From: Carposina sasakii
Lineage: Eukaryota; Arthropoda; Insecta; Lepidoptera; Carposinidae
Assembly (NCBI GenBank): GCA_014607495.2
Contig: CP053159.1
Location: 9,307,501 to 9,371,500 of the forward strand
DNA: 64,000 bases
Reading direction: 5' to 3'
The translations under genes and the position numbers were made by a program. Under the pieces are notes generated by a model. That model saw only the letters and a program-made list of their open reading frames with translations, was not told the DNA's origin and made no database searches. Below are positions 46,561-58,166 of this stretch, piece by piece. Within the stretch, counting starts at the first letter, position 1; each line of letters begins with the position of its first letter.

Positions 46561-46997
46561 ACAATAACAGTGAGCAAAACCTTCAAATCCAGCTATGTGC
46601 TGATATAATCAAATTTCGAATGGACTACAAACCATCGACATGCTCCACCAAATGCAGTTAGATAATGTTCGCAAACACAATTCACTTGTCGGACTAACTA
46701 AGCGCATTGCTGGAAGTATCGATTCCTCACAATTACTCGGTCGTATGTATTCGGATGCGAGCGATTGCCACCACCCATAAAGGCCGGCATGATGTATCGT
46801 GTTCTATGGCAGTACGATTAGCCAATTTAATCTGCCCCCAATTCCGAAAGTTTAAAACTGAAACGCAAACGAAACGGTACTGTTGCGCGGTGCAAAGCAA
46901 TAATTACTTTTCAGTGATGTAATGAGACACATTTCGGGATCCGCCAGGACATGATACATGCTAAACCATACGTAAACAGTGATAAGTAGGTAAGTGC
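46561..46997. other. No supported gene
   Basis: Two overlapping open frames (about 46590-46780, ending HHP-stop, and 46707-46922) have no recognisable domain. I cannot support either as a gene. Confidence 0.35.
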
Positions 46998-47163
46998 GTA
47001 CATTTAAGCTGCCTTTTCTACAGAGATGTCATGTCCCTATGTTATGTTGCTATGGATGCGTGTGATATTCACCAATGTTATATTATATTTCAATATATTT
47101 CAAACGCATCAGTCCACAGCAACCTAGCATAGCACATCTCTAGTGAAAAGGCAATCTAAGTAC
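46998..47163. mobile_element. Small fold-back MITE
   Basis: The left arm GTAC...CTGCCTTTTCTACAGAGATG and the right arm CATCTCTAGTGAAAAGGCAATCTAAGTAC are inverted. The pairing extends inward through GTTGCTATGGATGCG against CGCATCAGTCCACAGCAAC. The whole element is ~165 bp and non-coding. Confidence 0.7.
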
Positions 47164-47393
47164 AATAGTTCCGTTTCAGCTGAGTTTCAACTGTAAAATA
47201 TTACTAAAACGACGGGCAGGTCTAGATATCGACAAGTATAACTACTACCTGTTCTGTGATAACTACAGTGAGGGAATTTAGGTACGAATAATCGATACTT
47301 CTATCAGAGAGAGAACAAATCAAGCTTTTGCTTTACTCAACCCTGCAGATTTTATCGTTGTTTATCAATACACTATAATATTTATTATAATGA

Positions 47394-47465
47394 CTAGCGA
47401 ATGCCGACGACTTCGTCCGCGTCCGCGTTTAGCCTATATCGTTCTCCGTACTCCCAACTACATGT
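47394..47465 (-). mobile_element. Helitron-like element, terminal fragment
   Basis: CTAGCGAATGCCGACGACTTC and GTCCGCGTCCGCG are the reverse of the GGACGAAGTCG...CTAG end. It is cut at 47465 by the (AAT)n of the next repeat. Confidence 0.5.
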
Positions 47466-48185
47466 GATAATAATAATAATAATAAGCCCGCAGGGCAGCT
47501 TGTGGCGAGCTGTTGGGAGGTAGCGTTCCCACGGACCTGAAGTGCTCCCGGGGGAAGACCCTGTTTCTTATCTCCGGCGCCGGAGTGAGGTCTGACGAGG
47601 AACAGTTACACCATCTCTGCCTTGCCTTCTTCGGCCGGGCAGAGTAGAGTCGCGAGAGCTATGACAGCTCGAGGGTGGACGTGCCCGTCCGTAAGTGGCG
47701 AGTTGGCTTCGGTTTAAAGTCCAGGGGCACCCCTCCACCCTAGCCACTCACCAAATGTTGCCCCCTTTGTCGCTCCGTGTGTGCGGCCGTTTCAGAGGGC
47801 CCATGAAATGAGTCCCGGTCGAGTGCATCCCGTCTGCCAGCCTAACAATGTAGAGGCCTTTTTAAGAGAACTTGGTTGTAATGGCAGGCGTCCGTTAGTC
47901 TCCTTCAATAGCCCGATTTTCCAACCTCACCCAAAATTCAACCCCATAGCCCATGACCTTGTTTCCCATCGCATGACAGAGCTCTGCAATCGAATAGTCT
48001 TGCTCATGGCGGGGACCATTGCCGGGTGTATCATATTGTGCGTTCGGCGATGGTATCCGTCATGTGTATCCCACACCATATTAAAGTTCTCTTAAAAAGG
48101 CCTCTACATTTTGGCTACGGCCCGATGCACGCCTCTCAAAGGACCGGGACTCTGTAGTCCCGAGAATTTCAAAAGAGATACAAAT
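47466..48185 (-). repeat. GC-rich interspersed repeat, long copy
   Basis: It opens with (AAT)n AGCCCGCAGGGCAGC and ends ACGGCCCGATGCACGCCTC, GACCGGGACTCTGTAGTCCC, the reverse of 6543-7020. The open frames of 104 and 78 codons over this region start inside repeat sequence and carry no known domain. The central part differs from the 6.5-kb copy, so these may be two subfamilies. Confidence 0.7.
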
Positions 48186-48330
48186 AATGATAAAATTCTT
48201 TATTGCACATTTAAACAGTGTACATGGGCGAACTTAATGCTATGTAGCATTCTCTACCAACTAACCACTAGTATGATGATGATGATCTCCGACCGTATTT
48301 CGGCCAAGGCGACCAATCACTACCAAGCTC
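48186..48330 (-). mobile_element. Retroposon 3' ends: LINE-like fragment and truncated SINE
   Basis: TTAATGCTATGTAGCATTC and TCTACCAACTAACC (48235-48266) are the reverse of the motif at 41567. GATGATGATGATCTCCGACC, then GTATTTCGGCCAAGGCGACC (48274-48322) equals the 3' end of the SINE at 43738. Confidence 0.65.
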
Positions 48331-50467
48331 GTGCCAACTACATGTAATAGAATAGAGGTAATGGACAAACTTATTTTGCAATTATTATATTACTCGTATA
48401 TAGTTAAGGTGGATCCACGTTGGGACTAAAAATAGGCACAGTTGGAAGGTGGGTGTTTCATTCACACACTTCTGCCCAAACTCTTTTTGAATAATGGTAT
48501 ATATAAAATGGATCCCTCAATGCCTCTTCTATTTAGTATTTCATCCAAGTCTAACATCTTGGAAACTAGACCTTCGATATCAAGTGGATTAGTATAGATC
48601 CACTTCACAAGTTAGAAGTGGAAGACAGTAAAGTTTCAAAGCAAAGCAAAGGCAAGTCTAAAGCCCCGCCTTGCCTAGCTAACTTTACAGGGTATATTCC
48701 ATGAAGTATGACCCGTACTCGTACTATGAAATAATCTGGAAACACAGTAACTAGGTAATTGTATTTGCTAGGTATCATATCTATCATTCATCCATGTGTT
48801 ACTCGTAGAGTAACTTGTCTAACTGTTGTTAACTAATTCGGTAGGTGATCATTGGGCGTTAAAAATACATAATATAATTATAGCGAAACAGTATATCACG
48901 TGAAAAAGAGAAAACAATTTCAAAAAAGCGCTCACTTTTATCGGCTTTATACTCTTCATTCAGCATTAAAATTAAGCAATAAATGAAACTACTATTGCAA
49001 ACTCAGCACATATCAAAGCTCGCTTGAAATACAATTGTTTCGAGATAATTCGCGTGCATTGTGAAGCTGCAGCCTGAAATCGCAATATCTGCGGATGTCG
49101 TGAAACGCGAGCGATTGATGCCCGTATCGACTGAAAGAAGATATCGATAGACGAATAGATATCTGCAGTTGACACGGTTATTGACAATCCACGATAATGT
49201 TACCTACCATACAATGTTAATAAAATAGCGGGGACCGATGATTTACATCTGTGATAAGTTGCTAGGTCATCGCCTAAACTAGCGTTCCTGAATTCCTTAC
49301 GACATGTAGGTACGAAAGGAAATGCAGCTGATGTGTTCTAGCATCAGCACATATACATACGTTATACCTAATGTAACAGCATTGTGGTAAACAATACACA
49401 GATCAACCTGCAATCTGTGCGCACTACGCATACACGCAATATTGACAGTACCAACAGATTAGCGGTTTCCCTGAGAGGCAGGATTATGTAAAGAAGGCGT
49501 GCAGCTGCGTGCCGAGTCGAACAGGGACGTGGCGACGTGATGGATGTGCGGGCACGATGACACGCACGCCTAATGCTTGATGACACACGCGTAAACAAAC
49601 AAACAACTCCTGTTTACATGATGCGCTCAATTTAATTAAGTCAATTGATTTTGATATTTAATAGTGTATAATAACGTTTTTATAGTAGTAGTGTATATGG
49701 TTGGTTATATTTTTCTTGCTACGCTAGCTAGCTAACCCGAACTAATCAAGTACCTACTAATCAACTAATCGAGTTCAAGTACTAGCTACTATTATATAGT
49801 AACACTGATACTTCTTCCAACTGCAATTAACAAGAAGATGTGAGCACGTAGTTATAATTTCGTGATTTTTTTAAATTTCGGTTAAATGCTTATGTCCTAG
49901 ATCATATTCGCCTCTGATAAGAAAACACTATTTGGTATTCGGTTTTAATAAAATTATAAAAATTTAATGAACTTAGCTAAATGTATATTGTTTCATTATG
50001 TAAGAAGATGACAGGGAAGCTGCGTGCCGCACCGAACAGGCGTGATGAATCGCCAGCCGCTTCTGACAGTCTTATGTTCAACAAGATACACTCGCGTCAA
50101 TGTATAGGTATACTTATAATATAGATTATACCTATAGGTACCCAGAATTATGATGTTTTGATAAGGGTAACATTTCTAGGTTAGATATGTCGTATCTAGG
50201 TATCATTATGTATCAGCATTACGATGTTAATTCTAAGTAAGAGTACTTACTTACGTGTAGATAATAAGTACCTACTTATCCCAAGATGCTGGTAGGTACG
50301 TGTATACCTAGGTCTACATAGGTCTGTCTACCTAGGTCTACCTAGGTCTGTCTACCTAGGTCTTACTGAGCGACACAGTGAAAAGATAGATTCACAGGAA
50401 CAGCCTAAGTCCAAGTCAACCACAAAATTCTCATTATGAGTAGGGTTGGTAAAGGATTACCCCATAA
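48331..50467. other. AT-rich DNA, no gene recognised
   Basis: A minus-strand 'CAGCTGCAT' repeat lies at 49235-49350. A short tandem array of CCTAGGTCT-type units lies at 50305-50360. No host gene recognised. Confidence 0.45.
50305..50360. repeat. Short tandem array, CTAGGTCT units
   Basis: The motif TACCTAGGTCT repeats with alternating GTC and AC spacers (five or so units). CCTAGG is itself palindromic. Confidence 0.75.
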
Positions 50468-50764
50468 TTAATCATCCCAGTCAGTTAGAGACAAATTTGG
50501 AGCAGAATCAATATAAATGGGTCGGATTTCGCAAGCAGGTCGCGTGCATTTTTGATGGAAGCTATGCTTTGGAGTAACACTGACTGAATCTGCTCCAAAT
50601 TCTATAGGTAAACTATTGAACGGAAGGTAGTCTCGTAAAGTTTTTAAAACTTTCCATTCACGTCTTGCAATGATATCGCTATCATTGTATTGCAATGTAG
50701 TTTGTGTGTATGTTTTTCGCGAAATTTGAAACCCTCGAAAGATTGAGCGTAAGATACTGCTCAC
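50468..50764 (-). pseudogene. Uncertain open frame, possible transposase-derived fragment
   Basis: This frame of 98 codons contains ARREWKVLKTLRDY and RPIYIDS. They loosely recall the region before the first catalytic Asp of some DDE transposases (an RRE(F/Y)L...LRDY helix followed by a YIDE strand). The expected acidic E after D is not present. An inverted repeat AATTTGGAGCAGA(A/T)TCA lies within it (about 50490-50506 and 50583-50600). Without a search I cannot say it is more than chance. Confidence 0.25.
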
Positions 50765-52137
50765 AATTTAACGTATGTACTTAATATTTTTGATACTTAA
50801 GTTACATGCCATAGAGATTCAGGAGAAAGTATCAAAGGTGATTATTCCCTAAATGTATTCATATTATTTATTCGGATGTTTGTTACTAATTTGAAAGAGT
50901 GACACGCAAAAATTATGAAATGCATTACTAACGAATTCATCGGACAGAATAGCAGATAGACAGATGAAGTCGCGTGCTATGGGTACCAAATAAAATAGCG
51001 ACTTACATTTACACCGACGGATACACCATCATAGAATTAGGTTAGTTTTAATAAAATATTAAAATAATAAACCATCGCGACTACAGCTAAATGCACAGTT
51101 ATGTTTTATACGACTCTACCATGAAGCTATGCATAATTTGTCACAGCTACGGTGTCAGTGGCTAAATCTGCAATATAAATTCCTAGACATCGTTCCTGGA
51201 AGCGGATTAGATGACCGATTTGGCTCAGACTACTAATTCCTGGTGGTCGTTGGATAACAATATAAGTCAGTCATGTACAATATTAAGGTACTGCAAACTA
51301 TAATATGAATAGAAATTTTAACTTCTATACAATGTAGTTTGTCACTTGTCTCACTACTTTAAAACAGCACACGATGCCAAAATTCACATTTTTTTTCTCT
51401 TTTGGAGCTCTTAACAGATTTGATTTTGACAGTAGGTACGATAACTTACTTAGTAAGTACTTAACTCAAGTACAATATTAAGGTACCAAACTAACCAAAG
51501 TATTAACAAGTCCTTTTAATATACAACTTTGCCCTTAGAACTATGCAATTCCTTTAGGTACCTAATAGTTAACTTTTACTGGCTTAATCACCCCTCTTAA
51601 GGCAATATCACTTGAGGTCATCTGAACTGTTATTAATCCTTCAGAGAATATTAATTGAGAGACTTTCACAACAGGAATCATCCTTAAATAATTAATTATC
51701 GATTTGTGGTAACTTAATAGAACATTTTGATGGAAATATTAGAGATCCATGCTCATTATCAGCGTAAAAGATTTATAAAACGTATACATCTTCATATAGG
51801 TAGGCAATGAGGTAATAAAAATCACGCCTTATCCAATCTTCATCAACATTTAAAAGAAATCTGCAATCTAAATTCCTAAACACGAGGTCATTCCTGGAAC
51901 CTGGAAGCCGAGAGTGGGAATGAGATGAATCTTGGGAATGCAATCAAAAACGTCAGAATGTCCAGCGTCGTGCGCTCAGTCGTGCGCCACGAGCCATACG
52001 CCATGCCGCGCTGATTGATGTCATGTTTGTGTATTTGTCATGCCGGTTTTTGTATTCATTCCAACATAGATAATATCAACTATTTAGTTAATAGATGAAA
52101 CACATTTTATATACTTATTTTACGGAGAGCGTTGTGC
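50765..52137. other. AT-rich DNA, no gene recognised
   Basis: CTGCAAT(A/C)TAAATTCCTA occurs at about 51168 and 51862 with partly similar sequence after it, suggesting an unrecognised old repeat. A TAGGTACCTA palindrome is at 51555-51564. Confidence 0.4.
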
Positions 52138-52305
52138 ATGAATGTGGATGGATATAAAGGAAGAAGTACACCGAAGAAGTGTTGGATGGACTGTGTGAGA
52201 GAGGATATGCGTGTACTGGGAGTGGGCAATGAAATGAAGGATAACAGGGAACAGGGCAGAAATATAATGAGATGGAACACTTTTTCTGTGGTCGAATGCA
52301 TTTAG
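52138..52305 (+). pseudogene. RTE/non-LTR reverse transcriptase, C-terminal tail fragment
   Basis: A frame of 56 codons encodes GRSTPKKCWMDCVREDMR followed by LGVGNEM and DNREQGRNIMRW. This matches the well-known C-terminal pattern RGRP(K/R)KRW.D.V..D.........DR..WR of RTE-type and related non-LTR polyproteins. Everything upstream is missing, so this is a 5'-truncated relic. The two minus-strand frames over it are shadows. Confidence 0.75.
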
Positions 52306-53586
52306 AATCGATTTTACCAATGGTCAGATATCCTATCTTTGGGATAAATTTAATGCCTGTCTTTCTCTAAAAATAAATCAAGATGGAGACAGCATCAACT
52401 TCATCCATCAGATAGGCTATCTACCAGTGGAAAAATCAGCTCTTAGGTAGTAACTTTAACACCGCCGTAAGTTAGGAATAGAATAACCTATTATAGGTAG
52501 ATGGGGGTGCGTAATTTTAACTATACCTAATTACAAAAAAAAATAAGTTTATGAAGTTAATACATCAAGTAAGACGATCAAGTACATGCCTATTGTAAAA
52601 AGACGTACCTGAACTGTCGATTGCTTTTCGTAAATTTTTATATAGTACTTTTTACATCGGTTTATTTATTTTGCAATATTTGAACGTATTACGGCGTGTA
52701 CATTTGCTTACACAATTGGACACGGAAGCGTTAAATTAAATGAATACGTTATACAAACCACGTTGAAACAAACTCTGTCAAATAAAATATTTAGCTTTCC
52801 GGTACAAGTACTCAAGCGTAAAGAAATGTATGCATATTTGTACTACTCCGTATTTTATACTCATTTCGTGGCCATGTGGAGTTATTTTATTATTACATAC
52901 CTAAAAACATTTTAATAAATCAAATAAGCTTCATTTAGAAACTAGAGAAGATTAGGTACACTAAAGACCATTCTTCAAGACTGTCGTAACTGATAATTCA
53001 AAGTTGGTGTTAGCAGATTTACATATATCTATCAAATCCCAACCAAGTAGATGATCAGATCATCATCATCAGTCCCTATCATCATCATCTCACAGCTGCG
53101 CTACGTAAACTACTCAGATTGAGCGATGATAGTTGATGATGTAAAGTTTGGTTTAAATAAAATCATCATAAAACCTTTGTATATTTTTTAAATCATGACA
53201 ATTTTATTAAATGAAATTGCTGATCCAAACTCGCAGTGGTATACCAACGTGTCACTAGTTCTAATTATGAACTGCCGAACACTACTATAAAATACCATAG
53301 GTACTACGTTAGGCAATTCGGTTCATTTAAACTTGCCGGTAAAGCAGTTCGATACAATTTGAATCGGTATTACATTTTTACTGCATATCTTGTTCTGGAA
53401 TAAAATTGCAAATGAATTTCGGTAGCAGTAGGAAGCGCAGTTAATTAACTTTCTTATCGGCGGTCTATTGATTCAGTTTTACAGTCCAATCAGTTAGTGA
53501 TGTTTATTTTGATTGAACCTTTTTATGCGTTAAATTGTCGTTTCCTGTAGGAATTAGTGGTATTTCGAGTAGGTAAAGTACATGTA
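52306..53586. other. AT-rich DNA, no gene recognised
   Basis: ATCATCATCATC-rich patches near 53058-53090 may be retroposon tails. Nothing else supported. Confidence 0.4.
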
Positions 53587-53850
53587 TACAGCGTGTAACA
53601 AAAAGGGTATGTTAAGCGAATAGCTACGTAAATAGCCCACTGTAGAGAACCTATCCACAAAATTTGAGACTCGAAATCACATGTTTATTTTTCAAGATTG
53701 TATGAAAATTCCTGAGATATTTAAAAATTCTCCATATTATCGGGAAAAATAAAAATGTCATTTCGAGTCTCAAATTTTGTGGATAGGTTCTCTACAATGG
53801 GCTATTTACGTAGCTTTTCGCTTAACATACCCTTTTTGTTACACCCTGTA
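53587..53850. mobile_element. Fold-back MITE, 'CAGGGTGTAAC' family, complete
   Basis: TA|CAGCGTGTAACAAAAAGGG at the left and CCTTTTTGTTACACCCTG|TA at the right. The arms pair for roughly 90-100 bp, including ATGTTAAGCGAA...AGCTACGTAAATAGCCCA and ACCTATCCACAAAATTTGAG. It is 264 bp, non-coding, with TA at both ends, and is probably Tc1/mariner-related. Confidence 0.88.
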
Positions 53851-53904
53851 TACAATAAAAAGTAAAGATGAATTATTGAATAAATTCATATACCTACCTA
53901 ATAA

Positions 53905-54083
53905 AAAAACAGAGTTGAAAATGAACTTAACAAGAAGATTAAGAAACTAAGAACAGACAACGGTACAGAATATGTGAGTAGAAACTTTGATACCTACCTG
54001 AAGAAATTTGGTATATTGCACAAAACAATAAAAATAAATTTTACACGGTACAAAAAACTAATATCTTATGAAGGAGACTAATA
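53905..54083 (+). pseudogene. Ty1/copia integrase fragment
   Basis: A frame of ~59 codons encodes KKIKKLRTDNGTEYVS and FDTYLKKFGILHKT. The (L/I)R(T/S)D(N)GTEY...F...L...GI.H pattern is the second catalytic-Asp region of copia integrases. The PYTPQQNG-type motif expected next is replaced by unrelated sequence and a stop at about 54081. It is a broken remnant. Confidence 0.72.
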
Positions 54084-55404
54084 GTATTACGTGGACTGAT
54101 GTTCTATCTAGCCGGTTTTGGGTGAAACAGTAGAAACTAGGTCAAGACATATAAAAAAAAACATCTTTTGAAAGTAGTGGACAAGTCCGGTTCTGTTCGC
54201 CAGCTCCTCATATAGGCTCTTTGTTGTCTCTGTTCATGAAATCCGACCGTAACGTTTCTTTCTATTACAAGTCCAATGTCTCAACACGAGCATTAAACTC
54301 AAATTTACAATATGTAGGTACCTACCTACATTCCGCACAAAACTTTGACAAAGTTCAGAGAACACACGTACACTCGCGGACACATGCGAGATACATTACT
54401 CCCTGTCTCTGCGTTAGTTGCGTAAAATATAGCTCCTTTGACCTATTTCGGATAATATAGGCGAGTATTTTAGATGTGGCAGATTAGGTATTGTTAGAGA
54501 CGGTCGGGGCGAGCGATTTGTCCCCGCCTCTCATTTCATTACACAGAGATAAGGGCCTCGTGAATATTTGCAAGCAATTTCACACATTTATGTTTTGCTA
54601 TATGTATTTTGTTCGTGACTGTACCCCTAGTGTAGCTACTAAAGCCATGATAAAGGTCGAAATGTCGATTACAGACACTGAAATTGTCTTCGAATCACAT
54701 TTCAGAGGAGTTTATTGATTTTTATCAGTACCTAAATTGGAATCAATAAAGTATGACGGAGATGTAGCGGTGGAGATTGCCCTCTATTCCTGATTCAATT
54801 TCATTTTTTATCGGTTCCTAAAGAGTTTTATTTAGGCTTGTTTAGGAAAATAATCGCTTTTGTTTCTTTTGCCAGTATGACTGCACTGCAAATCACATAA
54901 GAGCAAAGCAGACAATCAATTATAGAAATATTTATATCATTAATCAAATGTTTATACCATGACACGGTCTAATAATGACTATCCAATAACCGATTTTTTT
55001 TTTATATTAATAAAAATTAAAGTAGTTGTATCCGGTAGTTCGAGGAGGAGTAACTAAGTTGGGTCGGGCACGTTCTCTCTGAAAAGACCGTCGTAATCCT
55101 CTTTGCGTGGCGGGCGCAACTTGCCCGATAGCTCTTCACACTTTTCTACTTTAAACTAGCACACTCGCGTCAAAACTGTAATAAGAACCGTATTCACGTA
55201 GGTAACTTTATATTTTTCAGATCGAAAGTTGAATTTGATTTTGCTGCGGTAGCTTTTCAGTAGTTCTATTTTGTACTCGTAAAAACTGCTCTTTGTGGTC
55301 TGGTCTACGGTTCGCTACTTTGATTTTGTCTGCGTGGAATACTAACAGAAAATAAATTGTGATTTATGATTATGGGGCTAATTGTTGTAAATATACATAA
55401 TCAT
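54084..55404. other. AT-rich DNA, no gene recognised
   Basis: A TAGGTACCTA palindrome lies at 54315-54324. A GC-richer stretch at 55060-55135 has no supported frame. Confidence 0.4.
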
Positions 55405-55520
55405 AACTATCCGCCATATGTATCTCACACCATATAAAAGTTCCATGAAAAGGGCCTCTACATCTTGGCTACGGCCCGATGCACGCCTCTCAAAAGAACG
55501 GGACTCTGTAATCCCGTGAA
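55405..55520 (-). repeat. GC-rich repeat fragment
   Basis: CTCTACATCTTGGCTACGGC, GATGCACGCCTCTC and GGGACTCTGTAATCCCGTGA match the reverse of 6543-6650. Confidence 0.68.
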
Positions 55521-58105
55521 TCTGAAAAGGTTATAATATTTCAATTTAAATCACCAAACCAACACAAAGCTTTTTTATATTTATTGAAATGATTTTTTTC
55601 GACGTAACCTCCTTAGGTACAATATACGTTAATATTATTTATGTATAATTTCCTCATAAGTTTCCTGAGACTCAAGCCTGAAATCATTAACCGTCACTGA
55701 CTACAAAACAACACTCAATTCATTGTCTATATTAAAGCCTATTCCCTACCCCTACGCGAGCACCTGAAAATAAACCCGCGTTCTAAATTCAGCGTCCGCA
55801 TTGTCAACAAATCAAGCGATATGGGATTATGGAACTTTGCTGAAATACAGGCGCTGGGAGAACCGGGGAAGTGTAGTATTTTTGTGTGCGAAAGTCATTC
55901 CCCCTTCGCCCGCTCCTCCCCTCAGCCCCTTCCTACTTCCATCACTCATTCCGGTCACAGGATGGTGTATATGTTATTTTTTCTACAACACCGTTTCGCT
56001 AAGTGCGCTTTTAGAAATCTGAATAAGTGTATCTCACACCCGTGTCAGTTAGTTTAGCAACCGTTTCTCAAATATTAAGCGGGTTCTTTCTTCAATTAGT
56101 ATAAGCAGTAGGTACAGACCTATATTCTGTGCTTTACTATGCTTATTACATAACGCAGACAGGTACATCTTGGATACTTGCAAACCTAACTAGATTTTTA
56201 TCCGTGACAGTGACGACAATTAAAATATGACTTGAATTTAGGACTTGGCATAAATGCTTAGGCACATACTTAAAACTGGACAAATGAACGTTAAACACGT
56301 GACGCTACATAGCTACAATTTGCAGCTACATGCACTCCCCCAAAATACCTTCCACGGCTATTATATAGCAGTCCATTATCTTCATCGGAGCCTAGCTTCG
56401 ACGTGACGTCACGAATCGCGTCACTTTCCATCCATTAGTGAACCATTACTGTACAGATCACCCTACTCACGCTCGCAGATTGACGTACTTTGGGATAGAT
56501 GTGTTAGTTTTGTCGACGGCAAAACGGAAGCTTTGCCCTTATTAAATAGATTCACGTATTCCCAGTTTTTTATGACCCTTTACGGTGCAGTTGCCTAAAT
56601 GTATTAAAACAATACAAATTCTGTTTTATAGGAGCATTCGATTGTGTTCTATGAATCAATTAGATTTGTTCTCACATTCTTGTAGTATAGGTACATACAT
56701 ATAAAAACTCTTTCTTTAAAAAAATACTTATGTAGTGTGATACCAACAGGTATTTTATAAGGTTCTATACCGAAAAGGCACAAACGGGATCCTATTGCTA
56801 AAACTGCGCTGTCCGTCTGTTTGTCTCATATACCGTGATAGCTAGGTAGTTGATTAAGATTATTTGCAGAACGTTTATAAATGTACTAAATCGTAGAACC
56901 GTGTGTACGTTTCAATACTTTTCATAAATTCATGCATTTTACAAAACATATTCACTTATTTTATTGTCTAGATTCATTTTGGCGTCCATGTATTTAAATA
57001 CACTTACAGTTAAATTATAGACTAGAGAATATACTATGCTATCAGGTAAAATCCATAAATTTTCACGTCACTCATTCATAATCACTCGACACGTGAAATT
57101 AGAAAGCCTTCGGGTCGATAACCACGAAGTAAGGTATTGTAAATGTAAGTAGTGATAATGTATGGCAGTTTCTTACCCTTACATTACAAATTTATTACTC
57201 ATTATATCATATATACTCATTTTTTGATTTTTAACTAGTATTGAAACACATGTGCTATAATAACTTAACTCGTTTCAGTATTCGGCCGTATGTATTTATT
57301 ACAATTTTCGCTATCGCTTTGCTTTTGCTAGATAAGTAAGGGGCGGGCGTCCGCTACTACCGCGTAGCAATTTCGCTTTCGTAGCAATCGCACTCGTAGT
57401 AATTCGTAGAAAGCATAGAACGCGGTTTTCGTAGTCACTGGCAATCAAAAAATATTTCTTGGTATTTTATGCAAGTGGCTTTGTCTACAAGGTGGATAAG
57501 AAAAAAAGGACAAAAAATGCCCCGTTCTAATGCGGGGCCTTCCTAGAATACATCAGCTGCATTGCATTCCGTGTATGTCGGAAAGAACTCAGGAGCGTCC
57601 ACTTGCACTGATCATTTACATCTGGGTCCATTCTATGTTAAACATAAGCTGTGGGATCTCTTCCATGATTCTGCAGTACTGGTTACTCCATTGATTGATT
57701 GAACGTAGTTTTTAAATGACAAAGTAGATATCTATTAACCTTCTAATAGGTATAGAAGAGTTTCTGTTAAAACCTGTAAATAGGGAGACGGCATCTATCC
57801 CCTTTCAATGTTCCATTTAGTTAGTGACAAATTACCTAGTAGGCGAGGTAGGAATTACTTAGTTAGTACGAAAAGGTTACCAAAGTACGCGCTGAAATGA
57901 AAAACTCTTTTTTAATGCTGTTAAATACTAGAGCTGTTAGTTACGAAAGTAACTCTAAATTCATATATCTAAAACGTGTTAGATGTTTAGTTGTTTCCCG
58001 TTCCCGTGGGAATATTGGGAAATCCTTAGTGCTCCCGTACGCTTTAAAGATTTTTCTGTGCTGCCGTGCTCAGTATTTTCGGTTGTCTGTCGGTCGTTGT
58101 TCCAA
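55521..58105. other. AT-rich DNA with scattered repeats
   Basis: A perfect GTGACGTCAC lies at 56403-56412. A 'TTCCGTA/CTGTCTG' repeat lies at 56757-56880, and a 'CAGCTGCAT' repeat at 57530-57680. The pyrimidine-rich tract 55898-55945 probably belongs to a repeat. No gene recognised. Confidence 0.42.
57530..57680 (+). repeat. 'CAGCTGCAT' family repeat
   Basis: TAATGCGGGGCCTTCCTAG, AATACATCAGCTGCATTGC and GTGTATGTCGGAAAG match 14030-14225 in the same orientation. Confidence 0.6.
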
Positions 58106-58166
58106 TAGACGACACGACCACGACATTACGTCATCTAATAGAGCTGTGTCGTGGTCATGTCGTCTA
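58106..58166. repeat. Hairpin, 19 of 20 bp paired
   Basis: TAGACGACACGACCACGACA (58106-58125) pairs with TGTCGTGGTCATGTCGTCTA (58147-58166), 21-nt loop. It lies inside the open frame 57897-58214, which argues that frame is not a real gene. Confidence 0.85.

Noticed and set aside
46590..46922. Two overlapping frames of ~58 and 71 codons as a possible small gene
   Set aside because: Length is within chance and no motif was recognised. A repeat fragment lies immediately upstream.
47781..48347. Open frames of 104 and 78 codons as genes
   Set aside because: They lie in or start inside the GC-rich interspersed repeat that recurs at 6.5, 30.1 and 55.4 kb.
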